Assembly (NCBI GenBank): GCA_965229115.1
Contig: CBDDIR010000003.1
Span: forward strand, 496,001-560,000
Direction of reading: 5' to 3'
Origin: UBA7672 sp965229115
GTDB taxonomy: Bacteria > Pseudomonadota > Alphaproteobacteria > Caulobacterales > Hyphomonadaceae
Length of the DNA stretch: 64,000 bases
Shown here: one piece after another, positions 43,784 to 52,168 of the stretch
Layout: each line of letters opens with the position of its first letter
Position numbering within the stretch: the first letter of the stretch is position 1
Notes under the pieces: generated by a model
Databases searched by the model: none
What the model was told of the DNA's origin: nothing
The model's input: only the letters and a program-made list of their open reading frames with translations
Position numbers and translations under genes: made by a program

Positions 43784-44827
43784 ATGACCGACGCGCCCGA
43801 TTTCATCCCGGCACCTTTGCGTCCCCTCTGGCAGGAGGCGGCGCGCCTCGTCGTGTTCGTCCTCCACCAGTTCAACCGCGAGCGCATCCGCACCGGCATC
43901 AAGCGCACCACCGGCGCCCACATCGCCATCTGGCTCGGCGGAGCCGAGAGCGCGCTACGCCGTCTCATCCTCATGGCCGCAATGAGCTTCACGCCCGCGC
44001 CACTGAAGCCGCGCCTCGCGCACACGCCAACGCCGCGCAAAGCTACGACCACAAGCAGCTTCCGCGTCTTCCACCTCCACGGCTCGGGCATCGCCCACAG
44101 CCGCACTTCAAGCAGCGCACACGCACGTGCCCCCTATGCCCACATCGTCTTCCCCGCCGACCCGATCCTGTCACTCGGCCGCGCCCCCTCGCGGCCCCCA
44201 AAGCATCGCCACAATGGCGGCCCCGTCCTGCCGCGCCCGCGCCAACGCAATCCGCTCGACCGCTGGGTGCGCCTCTCCCGCAACGACCCCGACTGGCGCG
44301 CCCCGCCAGAGTCCCTCAACGCAATGTTCGACTACAACATCATCCCCGAGCCACTGTCCGAGCGGGAAGGCGACACCCCAACGCGCAAACGCAAGCCGCC
44401 GCTCCGCCACGACAGCGCGGCCGACTGGCGCCGCCAACACGACGAATGGCAGAAGCTCGTCCCCGCACCCATGCTCGCGGCCCGCCTCGACGCACTCGAA
44501 CGCGCCCTCGCCAATCCACACGCGCTGATCCAGCGCACCGCCCGCCGCCTCGCATCAAACCGCGACCACACGCTGAGCCTCGCCCGCGCCGCCCGCCCCA
44601 ACACAGAGCCGCCCCGCCGCGCTCGCCACATCGAAACCACCGGCTGGCACAGTGAAATCCCCCACGCCGTCCAGGCCGCTTTCGACAGCAGCTATCCGAT
44701 CCTCACCCACAACGCCCGAACAACCCGCATCCGCGGGAGCGCGAACCCGCGCCTCGCGCCTACTCAGGCGCCTCGATCGAAATCTCCGTCCCCGCCTTCA
44801 CGCGATCCAGCACAACGAGACTTCTGA
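43784..44827 (+). CDS. Hypothetical protein, Arg/Pro-rich, overlapping lrp at its end
   Basis: A 347-residue protein with no signal peptide or membrane segment. The first 65 residues look folded (APLRPLWQEAARLVVFVLHQ, GAHIAIWLGGAESALRRLI); most of the rest is rich in Arg, Pro, His and Ala with short motifs like DRWVRLSRNDPDWRAPPE and DALERALANPHALIQRTARR. Its last 68 bases overlap the minus-strand Lrp gene, which is unusual but not extreme here. The strong codon bias suggests a real gene, but no family is recognised. Confidence 0.6.
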   Translation: MTDAPDFIPAPLRPLWQEAARLVVFVLHQFNRERIRTGIKRTTGAHIAIWLGGAESALRRLILMAAMSFTPAPLKPRLAHTPTPRKATTTSSFRVFHLHGSGIAHSRTSSSAHARAPYAHIVFPADPILSLGRAPSRPPKHRHNGGPVLPRPRQRNPLDRWVRLSRNDPDWRAPPESLNAMFDYNIIPEPLSEREGDTPTRKRKPPLRHDSAADWRRQHDEWQKLVPAPMLAARLDALERALANPHALIQRTARRLASNRDHTLSLARAARPNTEPPRRARHIETTGWHSEIPHAVQAAFDSSYPILTHNARTTRIRGSANPRLAPTQAPRSKSPSPPSRDPAQRDF

Positions 44828-45248
44828 AATGATCGACCAGTTCATTCTCCACGAACAGCTGCCGCGTCAGCGCCTCATACCGCCGCATGTCCTTCGCCAC
44901 CACGATCAGCACAAAGCTGATCCCGCCCGTCACATAGAAGCACTGCTGGATCTCGCGCGTGTTCCTGAACAGCTCCTTCGCCGCATCAACCGTCTTCGCC
45001 CGCTCATCCCGCAGCCGCACCTCGACCATCGCGGTGATGTCCATGCCCACTGCCGCCGGGTCCACGATCGCCACATTGCCAGCAATCACGCCGGCTTCCT
45101 CCATCGCCGCAATCCGCCGCTGCACGGCGGCCGCAGACAGGTTCACCAACTCCCCGATCCGCCGCTGCGGCGTCTTGTTATCCGCCTGGATGATGTCGAG
45201 GATGGCCCGATCGAACGCATCGAGGGAATGTTTCTGGGACTTGGGCAT
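44760..45248 (-). CDS. Lrp/AsnC family transcriptional regulator
   Basis: A 162-residue regulator with an N-terminal helix-turn-helix (DAFDRAILDIIQADNKTPQR and AAVQRRIAAMEEAGVI) and a C-terminal RAM domain (VDITAMVEVRLRDE onward; the YVTGGISFVLIVVAKDM strand is typical). Such regulators sense amino acids. It is divergent from a DMT transporter 92 bases away, and Lrp-type control of amino acid exporters is common, so the exporter is the likely target. Its 3' end overlaps a plus-strand gene. Confidence 0.92.
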   Translation of the reverse strand: MPKSQKHSLDAFDRAILDIIQADNKTPQRRIGELVNLSAAAVQRRIAAMEEAGVIAGNVAIVDPAAVGMDITAMVEVRLRDERAKTVDAAKELFRNTREIQQCFYVTGGISFVLIVVAKDMRRYEALTRQLFVENELVDHFRSLVVLDRVKAGTEISIEAPE

Positions 45249-45340
45249 CGGCGAGCTTTTGTTTCATCAAGCAGGCCAATCGAGAGCGCCTGCCTCGCCT
45301 CCATGATGCTATCGCTAGGAAAGCGCAACTCGGACCCCGC

Positions 45341-46309
45341 ATGACAGCCGCCCCTGAAACCTCTCACGGAAGATCCGCCACCGTCGCCGGGGTCAGCTAT
45401 GGCGTCGGCGCCGGCGCGCTCTGGGGCCTGGTTTTCCTTGCCCCGGAACTCACCCCCGGCTTCGGCCCGCTCGAACTCACCATCGGCCGCTATCTCTGCT
45501 ACGGCCTCATCGCCGCAGCCCTCATCGCTCCCCGCTGGCGCTCCGTCGCCGCGAAGCTCACCCGCCGCGACTGGTGGACGCTTATCTTCCTCGGCCTCGC
45601 CGGAAACACGATCTACTACATCCTCCTCGCCGGCGCGGTGCAGACCGGCGGCATCGCCATGACGTCGCTCGTCATCGGCTTCCTCCCCGTCGCCGTCACC
45701 GTCGTCGGCAGCCGCGACCACAACGCCGTCCCGCTCCGAAAGCTCACGCTCTCGCTCGCCCTCTGCATCGCCGGCGCCGCCTGCATCGGCGGCCAAGCCG
45801 TCTTCGCGCCAGCCTCCGGCTCGATCACCAACCAGCTCATCGGGCTCGCCTTCGCGATCGGCGCGTTGATCTCGTGGACCTCCTACGCCGTCTCCAACCA
45901 GCGCGCGCTCGTCCGCCTCACCGATGTCTCAAGCCATGACTGGAACCTGATGCTCGGCGTCGTCACCGGCGCGCAAAGCCTCGCGCTCCTGCCCGTCGCG
46001 ATGATGCTCGGCAGCGGCGCCCACACCTCAACCGAATGGGGCTGGCTCATCGCCGTCAGCGCAGGCGTCGCCATCCTCGCCTCCATTCTCGGCAACGCGC
46101 TCTGGAACCGCATGAGCCGTCTCTTACCGCTCACCATGGTCGGCCAGATGATCCTGTTCGAAACCATGTTCGCCCTGATCTACGGCTTCATGTGGGAGCA
46201 CCGCCTCCCCACTATCCTCGAAGCCTGCGCCTTCATCCTCATCGCCGGCGCCGTCATCGCCTGCGTCGCCGCCCACCGCCAGCGGCCCCCCGCCGCTGTC
46301 TCTGTCTGA
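45341..46309 (+). CDS. DMT superfamily (EamA) transporter
   Basis: A 322-residue inner-membrane exporter with ten helices and two EamA repeats. Characteristic pieces are GVGAGALWGLVFLAPEL in helix 1, GNTIYYILLAGAVQTGGIAMTSLVIGFLPVAV in repeat 1, and NALWNRMSRLLPLTMVGQMILFETMFALIYGFMWE in repeat 2, ending with ACAFILIAGAVI. The substrate is unknown but divergent Lrp control would suggest an amino acid. Confidence 0.9.
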   Translation: MTAAPETSHGRSATVAGVSYGVGAGALWGLVFLAPELTPGFGPLELTIGRYLCYGLIAAALIAPRWRSVAAKLTRRDWWTLIFLGLAGNTIYYILLAGAVQTGGIAMTSLVIGFLPVAVTVVGSRDHNAVPLRKLTLSLALCIAGAACIGGQAVFAPASGSITNQLIGLAFAIGALISWTSYAVSNQRALVRLTDVSSHDWNLMLGVVTGAQSLALLPVAMMLGSGAHTSTEWGWLIAVSAGVAILASILGNALWNRMSRLLPLTMVGQMILFETMFALIYGFMWEHRLPTILEACAFILIAGAVIACVAAHRQRPPAAVSV

Positions 46310-46328
46310 TCTGAAACTGGAGTTCGCT

Positions 46329-46775
46329 ATGCGTCTTGTTCTTCTCGTCGTTGTCGCCGCCCTCGCAGGCTGCGCAGGGCAGGGTTCATCACCGGCGGCA
46401 ACCGCCGCCATGCCCGAGTTCGCGATCCCGAACCCGCAACGCCCCGGCGCCAAGGCCCCCGACTGCAAGACCCTCACGCAAACGCTGGACGGCTGCACCT
46501 TCCACACCGCGAAAGACGATGTGAACAGCGCCAGGCTCCCCGCCGCAGATGGCGAGACATGGGTTGCCCACGCCTCCGAAGCCGGCATCGTCCAGATCCG
46601 CGAAGCCGCCCCCGAAGCTGCAGCCAATGGCGCGCGCCTTCAGGTCATCGACGTCGTCCCCAGTGCGCCTGGCGACCACGACATAGCCGTCACCTTCGAC
46701 AAGCTCACCGGCAAACCCGGCGCGCAGAAAGTCATCGAACGCAGGCGCGTAAATGTCATGATCCACGCGTCGTAA
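46329..46775 (+). CDS. Small lipoprotein of unknown function
   Basis: A 148-residue lipoprotein: MRLVLLVVVAALAGCAGQ has a perfect lipobox (Cys15). The mature part has two Cys (DCKTLTQTLDGCTFHT) likely joined by a disulfide, then a beta-rich region ending FDKLTGKPGAQKVIERRRVNV. GGAG precedes the ATG. It follows the DMT gene by 19 bases. No family is recognised. Confidence 0.75.
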   Translation: MRLVLLVVVAALAGCAGQGSSPAATAAMPEFAIPNPQRPGAKAPDCKTLTQTLDGCTFHTAKDDVNSARLPAADGETWVAHASEAGIVQIREAAPEAAANGARLQVIDVVPSAPGDHDIAVTFDKLTGKPGAQKVIERRRVNVMIHAS

Positions 46776-46840
46776 TGCAGGTGGTGACGCGAACCCCTGA
46801 GGCTAGTATTCCTGCGAGCCAGACCTCGCAGGGACAGACC

Positions 46841-47515
46841 ATGGAATTCGATGACGTCATTCTCGGCCGCCGCAGCATCCGCGGCTACAAGCCGGACCCG
46901 GTGCCGCGCAAGCTGATCGAGGAGATCATCGGCCTCGCCACCCGCGCGCCGTCCTCGATGAATACCCAGCCGTGGAATTTCTACGTCATCACCGGCGAAC
47001 CCCTGAACCGCATCCGCGCCGGCAACACCGAGCGCATGGTTTCGGGCGTCCCCCAGTCCCGCGAGTTCCGCACGGGCCAGGCTTTCGCCGGCATCCACCG
47101 CGACCGCCAGGTCGGCGTCGCCAAGCAGCTCTTCTCCGCCATGGGCATCGAGCGTGATGACAAGGACCGCCGCCAGGACTGGGTCCTCCGCGGCTTCCGC
47201 CAGTTCGATGCGCCCGTGTGCATCATCGTCACCTATGATCGCGTGCTCGACGGCAGCGACGACACGCCCTTCGATTGCGGCGCCGTCACCACCGCGCTGG
47301 TCAACGCCGCCTGGTCGCGCGGCCTCGGCGCCGTCATCAACAGCCAGGGCATCATGCAATCGCCCGTCGTGCGCGAACACGCCGGCATCGCCGAAGATCA
47401 GGTGATCATGAAAAGCATCGCTCTCGGCTGGCCCGACGAAACCTTCCCGGCCAACGCCGTCGTCTCCACCCGCAAGGCAGTCGAGGAGGCGACCACCTTC
47501 GTCGGCTTCGACTAG
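46841..47515 (+). CDS. Nitroreductase family protein
   Basis: A 224-residue FMN-dependent oxidoreductase. The N terminus MEFDDVILGRRSIRGYKPDP and RAPSSMNTQPWNFYVITGEP hold the FMN-binding Arg and Ser/Asn residues, and the later GLGAVINSQGIMQSP segment matches the family. It reduces nitroaromatics, quinones or similar electrophiles with NAD(P)H. The ATG at 46841 directly starts the conserved region. Its stop overlaps the stop of the first downstream convergent gene as CTAG. Confidence 0.93.
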   Translation: MEFDDVILGRRSIRGYKPDPVPRKLIEEIIGLATRAPSSMNTQPWNFYVITGEPLNRIRAGNTERMVSGVPQSREFRTGQAFAGIHRDRQVGVAKQLFSAMGIERDDKDRRQDWVLRGFRQFDAPVCIIVTYDRVLDGSDDTPFDCGAVTTALVNAAWSRGLGAVINSQGIMQSPVVREHAGIAEDQVIMKSIALGWPDETFPANAVVSTRKAVEEATTFVGFD

Positions 47516-47763
47516 CTCTTCTCGCGATGATCGCCATGGCGCATGCGCTTCAGTCCGATGCGCATGCGGGTGAACAATGGCTGCTGTTTCTCGATCTGAT
47601 CGAAAGCCTGATTGTCCGACTTGTTCTGCGCGATCAGCGTCACCAGCTCATCGGGCGACAGCTTGTAGCGCAGCTTCCGAAACCCGGCGTTCAACACCGC
47701 CAGCCGCACGCGGATGATCGCCGCATCAAGTTCACCCTGATCGGTCCTGAAAGGATCGTTCAT
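47512..47763 (-). CDS. Small soluble protein, last gene of the stator-like operon
   Basis: An 83-residue basic protein without a signal or membrane segment (MNDPFRTDQGELDAAIIRVRL, ending MRHGDHREKS). It reads as a two- to three-helix domain. It starts at ATG 47763, overlapping the stop of the preceding gene as ATGA, so it is coupled to the four membrane genes upstream on the same strand. Its role may be regulatory or adaptor-like; no family is recognised. Its stop shares CTAG with the nitroreductase gene. Confidence 0.7.
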   Translation of the reverse strand: MNDPFRTDQGELDAAIIRVRLAVLNAGFRKLRYKLSPDELVTLIAQNKSDNQAFDQIEKQQPLFTRMRIGLKRMRHGDHREKS

Positions 47764-48671
47764 GGCGTAGGCCTAGGAGAGGCAGCCGCGACGAGGGGAT
47801 AGAACCGATCCTCCACCGTCCGCCGCGCCTGAATATACCCCGACTTGTTGCCGGCCGACGTGCCGTCAATGATCCGGGCATAGAACCGGCACCCTTGCCC
47901 CACGCTCCAGGCATGAACGCCACGCGTGTTGGCCAGGAAAGTCTGCCGCGAAATGGTCTGGCCCAGCGGCGGCTCAGCCCCATTCGCCGTCAGGCCCGCC
48001 ATATCCAACCCTGTCCGATCATCGGACACAGACAGACGGAGACCATCATCGAGCAGGAGGGCGTCATAGATATAAACGATCTTCCCCCCACGCTGCCAGC
48101 ACGGCGGATAGGAAAGCCCATTCCCCGCGCTCGCCTGCTGCCGCTCATAATAATCCAGCTGCCCCTTCATGCGCTCAATCGCAGCAAGAGCATCCGCTAA
48201 TGTCTTCGGCGCCTCGCTCTCATCCGCAACCGGCGCTGCCGTTGTGCGCGACAGATGCCGGTCAAGAACCTGCAACGGCGATTCAGAACTACGCTGAACG
48301 TCAAACGCATCCGCAATCTGCTTCGCCTCGCTCACAGACGGCACCAGCCGGGCATAGGTCGCGAGATCTTTCTGCATCTGCCCATTGCGCGACATCTCTT
48401 CGGTCAGCCGGCTCAGCCGCAGCGACAGCTCGTTGGGATCGGAAATCCCCGCCGCCGTCAGCTCCTTCGAAAGACGATCAAGCCCGCTATCGATGCGAAG
48501 GCTCAGGCCAGCGATCTCCGCCTCCTGCGCCTTCATCTTCTTCTCGCGCTCCTGTCCCAGCGCAGCATAGACGAGCAGCAGGATGAACAGCACGAGCAGC
48601 AGCGTCTCGGCCAGCGTCAGGCCCAGCACCAGGCCCCGCCGGTATGCGACAGGATCACTCCCGTTGCGCAT
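47760..48671 (-). CDS. Single-span protein with a charged membrane helix and coiled coil (MotB/TolR/ZorB-like position)
   Basis: A 303-residue protein with an N-terminal membrane helix at about residues 14-37 (VLGLTLAETLLLVLFILLLV) that contains Glu22, in the place where MotB, TolR and ExbD carry the ion-binding acid. A coiled coil follows (about 40-110), a linker with APVADESEAPKTLAD, a helix, and a beta-rich C-terminal domain (about 200-295) with YIYDALLLDDGLRLSVSDDRTG and a VGQGCRFYARIIDG segment. It lacks an OmpA-type peptidoglycan-binding motif. ATG 48671 overlaps the stop of the MotA-like gene (TGATG). Confidence 0.75.
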   Translation of the reverse strand: MRNGSDPVAYRRGLVLGLTLAETLLLVLFILLLVYAALGQEREKKMKAQEAEIAGLSLRIDSGLDRLSKELTAAGISDPNELSLRLSRLTEEMSRNGQMQKDLATYARLVPSVSEAKQIADAFDVQRSSESPLQVLDRHLSRTTAAPVADESEAPKTLADALAAIERMKGQLDYYERQQASAGNGLSYPPCWQRGGKIVYIYDALLLDDGLRLSVSDDRTGLDMAGLTANGAEPPLGQTISRQTFLANTRGVHAWSVGQGCRFYARIIDGTSAGNKSGYIQARRTVEDRFYPLVAAASPRPTP

Positions 48672-49753
48672 CAGTTGACCCGCTTCACGATGGTATTCGC
48701 AAGATCACCCAGCGCGGTGTACACCTTGGCCACCGCCTCACGCGCCCGCTCGGCATCCGCCTCCATCGCGGCGCGATGCTGCGCGAGGAACACCTTCTGT
48801 CCATCAAGGGCAGCCACTATATTCTCTGTAGCAGCCCTCTGCTTCTCCAGCGTCCGCGCCAGATCGTTCAGCACATGGTCGATCTTGCGTAAGCCCACTT
48901 CCGAACGCTCGGTCGCAGAGACGGTCGATCCCACCGCCGCCGCCTGCTCACGAATTTCCTTGCCCGCTTCGGCAAGCCGCACGCCCGCAGCCTCAAGCTG
49001 CACCACAGTCGTCTTCAGCGCCGTATTCAAAGTCTCGGGCGAGACCTCGAGCTTCTTCATCCGCTCAGTAATCTCGGCCGCATCATCCATATTGGCCCGC
49101 GTCTGCTCGATCGAAATCCGGAACGTCTCCTGCGCGCCCACAAGCAACGTGCGGAAAGCTTCAGCGGACGAGAGCAGGGAAGAGCGCATCTCCTGCGCCG
49201 CCTGGGCCAGATCATTCCGCGCCCGCTCCTCGACATCGTCATTCTCGGAGCGGAACTGGATCAGGATCAGCCGCGCGATAATGCCCGTCGCGGTCGAGAC
49301 CAGCGCCACGCCGAAATTCCCGAGCAGGCCGGCAATGTCCGCGCCGCCCTCGATCTGGATCAACGTCGCGATCAGAGAGGCCAGCGTATAGACCAGCCCC
49401 AGATAATAGCAGTTGTCGCCCAGTCGGTCCGCCCGCATCACGCGCTGGCGGATCGAGAGCCACGACACCCCGAAATAGCCGACGATGAAGGTGAACGACG
49501 CCACGGCGCCCGCAGTCGGCGTCAACCAGCCCGCAGTCTTGCCGAGCAGGATGAAGGCGCTGCCCGCCAGCAGCGCGAGGAAATAGGTAACCTTCTCCGC
49601 CGTGTCCGAAACGCGGCGCTTCGAGACGTCGGCGTGAGGTGCAGGCGTCGTTGGGATCCGGCTCGAAACGGGCTCGTCATTCGTGATGACGGTCGCCGTC
49701 AACGGCTCCTTCAGAGGCTCAGGCGCAGCAGGCGTGCGGATATCGTCGGCCAT
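48671..49753 (-). CDS. MotA/TolQ/ExbB-like membrane protein with long coiled-coil tail
   Basis: A 360-residue protein with four membrane helices (about 55-71, 81-99, 112-134 and 143-166). Helices 3 and 4 have the layout of the MotA/TolQ/ExbB pore (LGLVYTLASLIATLIQ, then GLLGNFGVALVSTATGIIARLIL), with the characteristic LxNFGVALVSTxxG turn. After them comes a charged coiled coil of about 180 residues (FRSENDDVEERARNDLAQAA to the end), as in the tail of ZorA. A 50-residue, Pro/Thr-rich, disordered part precedes helix 1. ATG 49753 abuts the upstream stop, with GGAGG eight bases before. Confidence 0.75.
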   Translation of the reverse strand: MADDIRTPAAPEPLKEPLTATVITNDEPVSSRIPTTPAPHADVSKRRVSDTAEKVTYFLALLAGSAFILLGKTAGWLTPTAGAVASFTFIVGYFGVSWLSIRQRVMRADRLGDNCYYLGLVYTLASLIATLIQIEGGADIAGLLGNFGVALVSTATGIIARLILIQFRSENDDVEERARNDLAQAAQEMRSSLLSSAEAFRTLLVGAQETFRISIEQTRANMDDAAEITERMKKLEVSPETLNTALKTTVVQLEAAGVRLAEAGKEIREQAAAVGSTVSATERSEVGLRKIDHVLNDLARTLEKQRAATENIVAALDGQKVFLAQHRAAMEADAERAREAVAKVYTALGDLANTIVKRVN

Positions 49754-50584
49754 CTAGATCGCCTCCGATTCCAGCAGCGTGCCGTTCATCGCGTCGAAAT
49801 ACTGCGACCACCAGTTGATGTGCGTATTGCTCTGAACGTCGCGATAATTGGCCCGTGTGACATAGACGATGCTGATACGCGCATGGTGCAGATCAACCAG
49901 CGCCGAAGACCAGCCCGCCGATTTCTTGAATGCGTCGAACTCAATCCCGCCCTTGCTCTGCTTCAGCATGGGCGAGTTCTGCACCATGTCCGACACCAGC
50001 GTGATCGTGACAGGCGTGCTGGCGGGCAGGCGGGCGAAGGATTTGGTGGCGGCAGAACGCAGCGACTCGATGATCGGCGAGGTCTTCGCAGGCTCGACCT
50101 GCAACACCTTCGTCATCGTCTCTTCGACGGCCGCGAGATAGCCCTGCTCATAATCGCGCTTCTTCTTCTCGACGTCCGAGATCGCCGCATCGAGCGCGCC
50201 CGGCTGTCCCGGATTGCACTTCGAGAAGATCGGCTCGCCCAGGCTGCCGTCGCCGCGATCGGCGAGATAGATATCGACCCGCGCATTCGCAGGCGCAGCC
50301 CGGATGGCGCTCACGACCTTCGCGCGCGCAGTTTCGGCCTGCACGCCATCGAGCGGGTCAGACGCGTCCAGCAGGATCAGGTGAACCTCGGCAGGCCCTG
50401 CGCGATCACACCAGGTGACGGGGTCCGTCGCCTCGGCCTTCTGGTTGACCATGAAGAACACGACGCCGAGCGCGGCCAGCACGGAGCCGCCGCCGGCCAC
50501 CTTGGCGATGGCGCCCCACGGCGTCTGTCCTCCGCCGCTGCGGCGGCTGCGCCGGGAAGAGGAGCGGGAACTACGGCGCGACAT
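49754..50584 (-). CDS. Membrane-anchored VWA-like domain protein
   Basis: A 276-residue protein. The first 20 residues are extremely rich in Arg and Ser (MSRRSSRSSSRRSRRSGGG), then one membrane helix (about 26-46, IAKVAGGGSVLAALGVVFFM), and a periplasmic or outside domain. That domain begins AEVHLILLDASDPLDG, a D-x-S-x-P variant of the von Willebrand metal-binding motif, and later has LVSDMVQNSPM in the position of the third metal loop. Assignment to VWA is tentative. ATG 50584 was chosen; it overlaps the upstream gene by 14 bases. Confidence 0.65.
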   Translation of the reverse strand: MSRRSSRSSSRRSRRSGGGQTPWGAIAKVAGGGSVLAALGVVFFMVNQKAEATDPVTWCDRAGPAEVHLILLDASDPLDGVQAETARAKVVSAIRAAPANARVDIYLADRGDGSLGEPIFSKCNPGQPGALDAAISDVEKKKRDYEQGYLAAVEETMTKVLQVEPAKTSPIIESLRSAATKSFARLPASTPVTITLVSDMVQNSPMLKQSKGGIEFDAFKKSAGWSSALVDLHHARISIVYVTRANYRDVQSNTHINWWSQYFDAMNGTLLESEAI

Positions 50585-52025
50585 CGCGAACCTGTTCGGC
50601 TTTGGCGAGGGCTGCCCGCGTCGCGGCGATGGCGGCTTCGATCTTTTCTTTCTGCTCCTTCGCGATCTCCCGCGCCCGCTCAGCCGCGGCACGCGCCTCC
50701 TTCACATCGACGGAGGTCGCGAACAGGCTGGCGAGGGCAGGGTCGAGAATGGCGCCGTTGGCAAAGCCCGGATTGGCCAGCTTCACCGGCGCCGAGAAAT
50801 GCGCAGGAGCAGGCGTGTTGCGTGCGCGCGTGTTCGCGCTGCGATAGATCGATAGCATCGTGTTGGCCGCGCTTTCCAACTCGGCTTCGTAATTGCGAGC
50901 GGCAGCCTCAAGTTGCTTCTTCGCATCGGTATGATTGTCGATCGCCTGCAGCGACGGGCCGACGTCATAGAGGAACGCGCCTACCGTCTGCGACGCTGCC
51001 TGCTGTTCTTCCAGCATCTCGCCTGTCACATCGTCGAGCAGGTCGAGATAATCATCGCGCTGATCTTCGGCATCGTTATAGCGCTTGGTGTAGTCGGGAT
51101 AGCGATCGCCAAACTCATAGCCCTTGCGCGCAGCATAGGCGCCCGCGATGACGCCAACCGCGATCATGATCAGGCTGAGTTCATCGAGATGGCTGAAGCC
51201 CCACGCCGGCGGCGCGGGCACAGGCGGCGCCTTGAACAGCTCGTTGAACCAACCAACCGCCGTCCAAAGCGGCGAGGCGCCGTCCGTCACATGAGAACGC
51301 GCAACACGATAGAAGCCGACCACCATGTGGACGACAGGCAGTCCGACCAGCAGCACCAGTATCGCCACAAGCCCCAGCAGCTTGTTCGCGATGTGAACGC
51401 TGTTCACCCGCTTCACCAGCGCGAAGCCGATCACGGTGCAGACCACGATGTTAGCAGCGGCGATGATCAGCGCCTGGAAGAATGCGCCCAACATGCCCAG
51501 CTGGTTGCCCTCGGTGAAGAAGAACAGGTTGAGCCCGCCTTCGACCAGCGCGATCAGGAACAGGTCGGCGAAGAACACGAAGGCGCCGCGCGGCGCCTTG
51601 GCAGGGCGCTTGAGTTTTCGTTCATCGCGCCAGCCCTGGAAGTCGGCCTGGCTTTCGCGCAGCCGCTGGAATTTCTGTTCGAGGTCGCGCAGGTCCACGA
51701 CAGCGCGCTGCTCGATCGCCGAGATCTTCGGCGCGACGCGGTTCTCGAGTTCGGTGGTCACAAGGCGCGAACGGGCGCGAGCAAGAAGCTCGTTCAGGCT
51801 GCGCAGCCGGTCGATGATGTCGTTCCGGAGCTGCGTCCGCTCCGCGACGATGCCGCCGACGATTTCGGATTCGATGTCGTCCAGCGAGGTCGCGTCAGCC
51901 GCCGGCTGGTTCGCCGCGCCGCGCTCCGCCCCGCGTTGTTCCAGCGACAAACGCTTCGCGTAGCGCTCGATGTCGAGCGGCCGGAAGACCGTCAGATCGG
52001 GAAGGCTGTTGCCGTCCACCCGCAA
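50571..52025 (-). CDS. Four-helix membrane protein with flanking coiled coils, first gene of the stator-like operon
   Basis: A 484-residue protein with a long cytosolic or polar N terminus of about 145 residues that is helical and charged, four membrane helices (about 148-171, 180-205, 215-238 and 282-300), a periplasmic-length loop between helix 3 and 4, and a C-terminal coiled coil (about 310-480), ending KEKIEAAIAATRAALAKAEQ. No family is recognised. The start is TTG 52025 (GTG 52019 is also possible); neither has a good ribosome binding site. It leads the five-gene operon. Confidence 0.65.
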   Translation of the reverse strand: MRVDGNSLPDLTVFRPLDIERYAKRLSLEQRGAERGAANQPAADATSLDDIESEIVGGIVAERTQLRNDIIDRLRSLNELLARARSRLVTTELENRVAPKISAIEQRAVVDLRDLEQKFQRLRESQADFQGWRDERKLKRPAKAPRGAFVFFADLFLIALVEGGLNLFFFTEGNQLGMLGAFFQALIIAAANIVVCTVIGFALVKRVNSVHIANKLLGLVAILVLLVGLPVVHMVVGFYRVARSHVTDGASPLWTAVGWFNELFKAPPVPAPPAWGFSHLDELSLIMIAVGVIAGAYAARKGYEFGDRYPDYTKRYNDAEDQRDDYLDLLDDVTGEMLEEQQAASQTVGAFLYDVGPSLQAIDNHTDAKKQLEAAARNYEAELESAANTMLSIYRSANTRARNTPAPAHFSAPVKLANPGFANGAILDPALASLFATSVDVKEARAAAERAREIAKEQKEKIEAAIAATRAALAKAEQVRDVAP

Positions 52026-52168
52026 ACCCCAATTCCGCCAGCGCGAGAAACAGCGCGCATTTTACAGATACTGGATCAGAAGCGCGCGCAAATTATGCAG
52101 CTTCGGCAAGGGATATTGCGAGTCGCGGCAGGCGCATTGCCATATGCCGGACATAATCTGTGATGGGG

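Noticed and set aside
47512..52025. Assignment of the five-gene operon to Zorya defence
   Set aside because: The MotA-like and single-span proteins fit in plan, but there is no OmpA-type peptidoglycan-binding domain, no ZorC, ZorD or ZorE, and no nuclease or helicase nearby.
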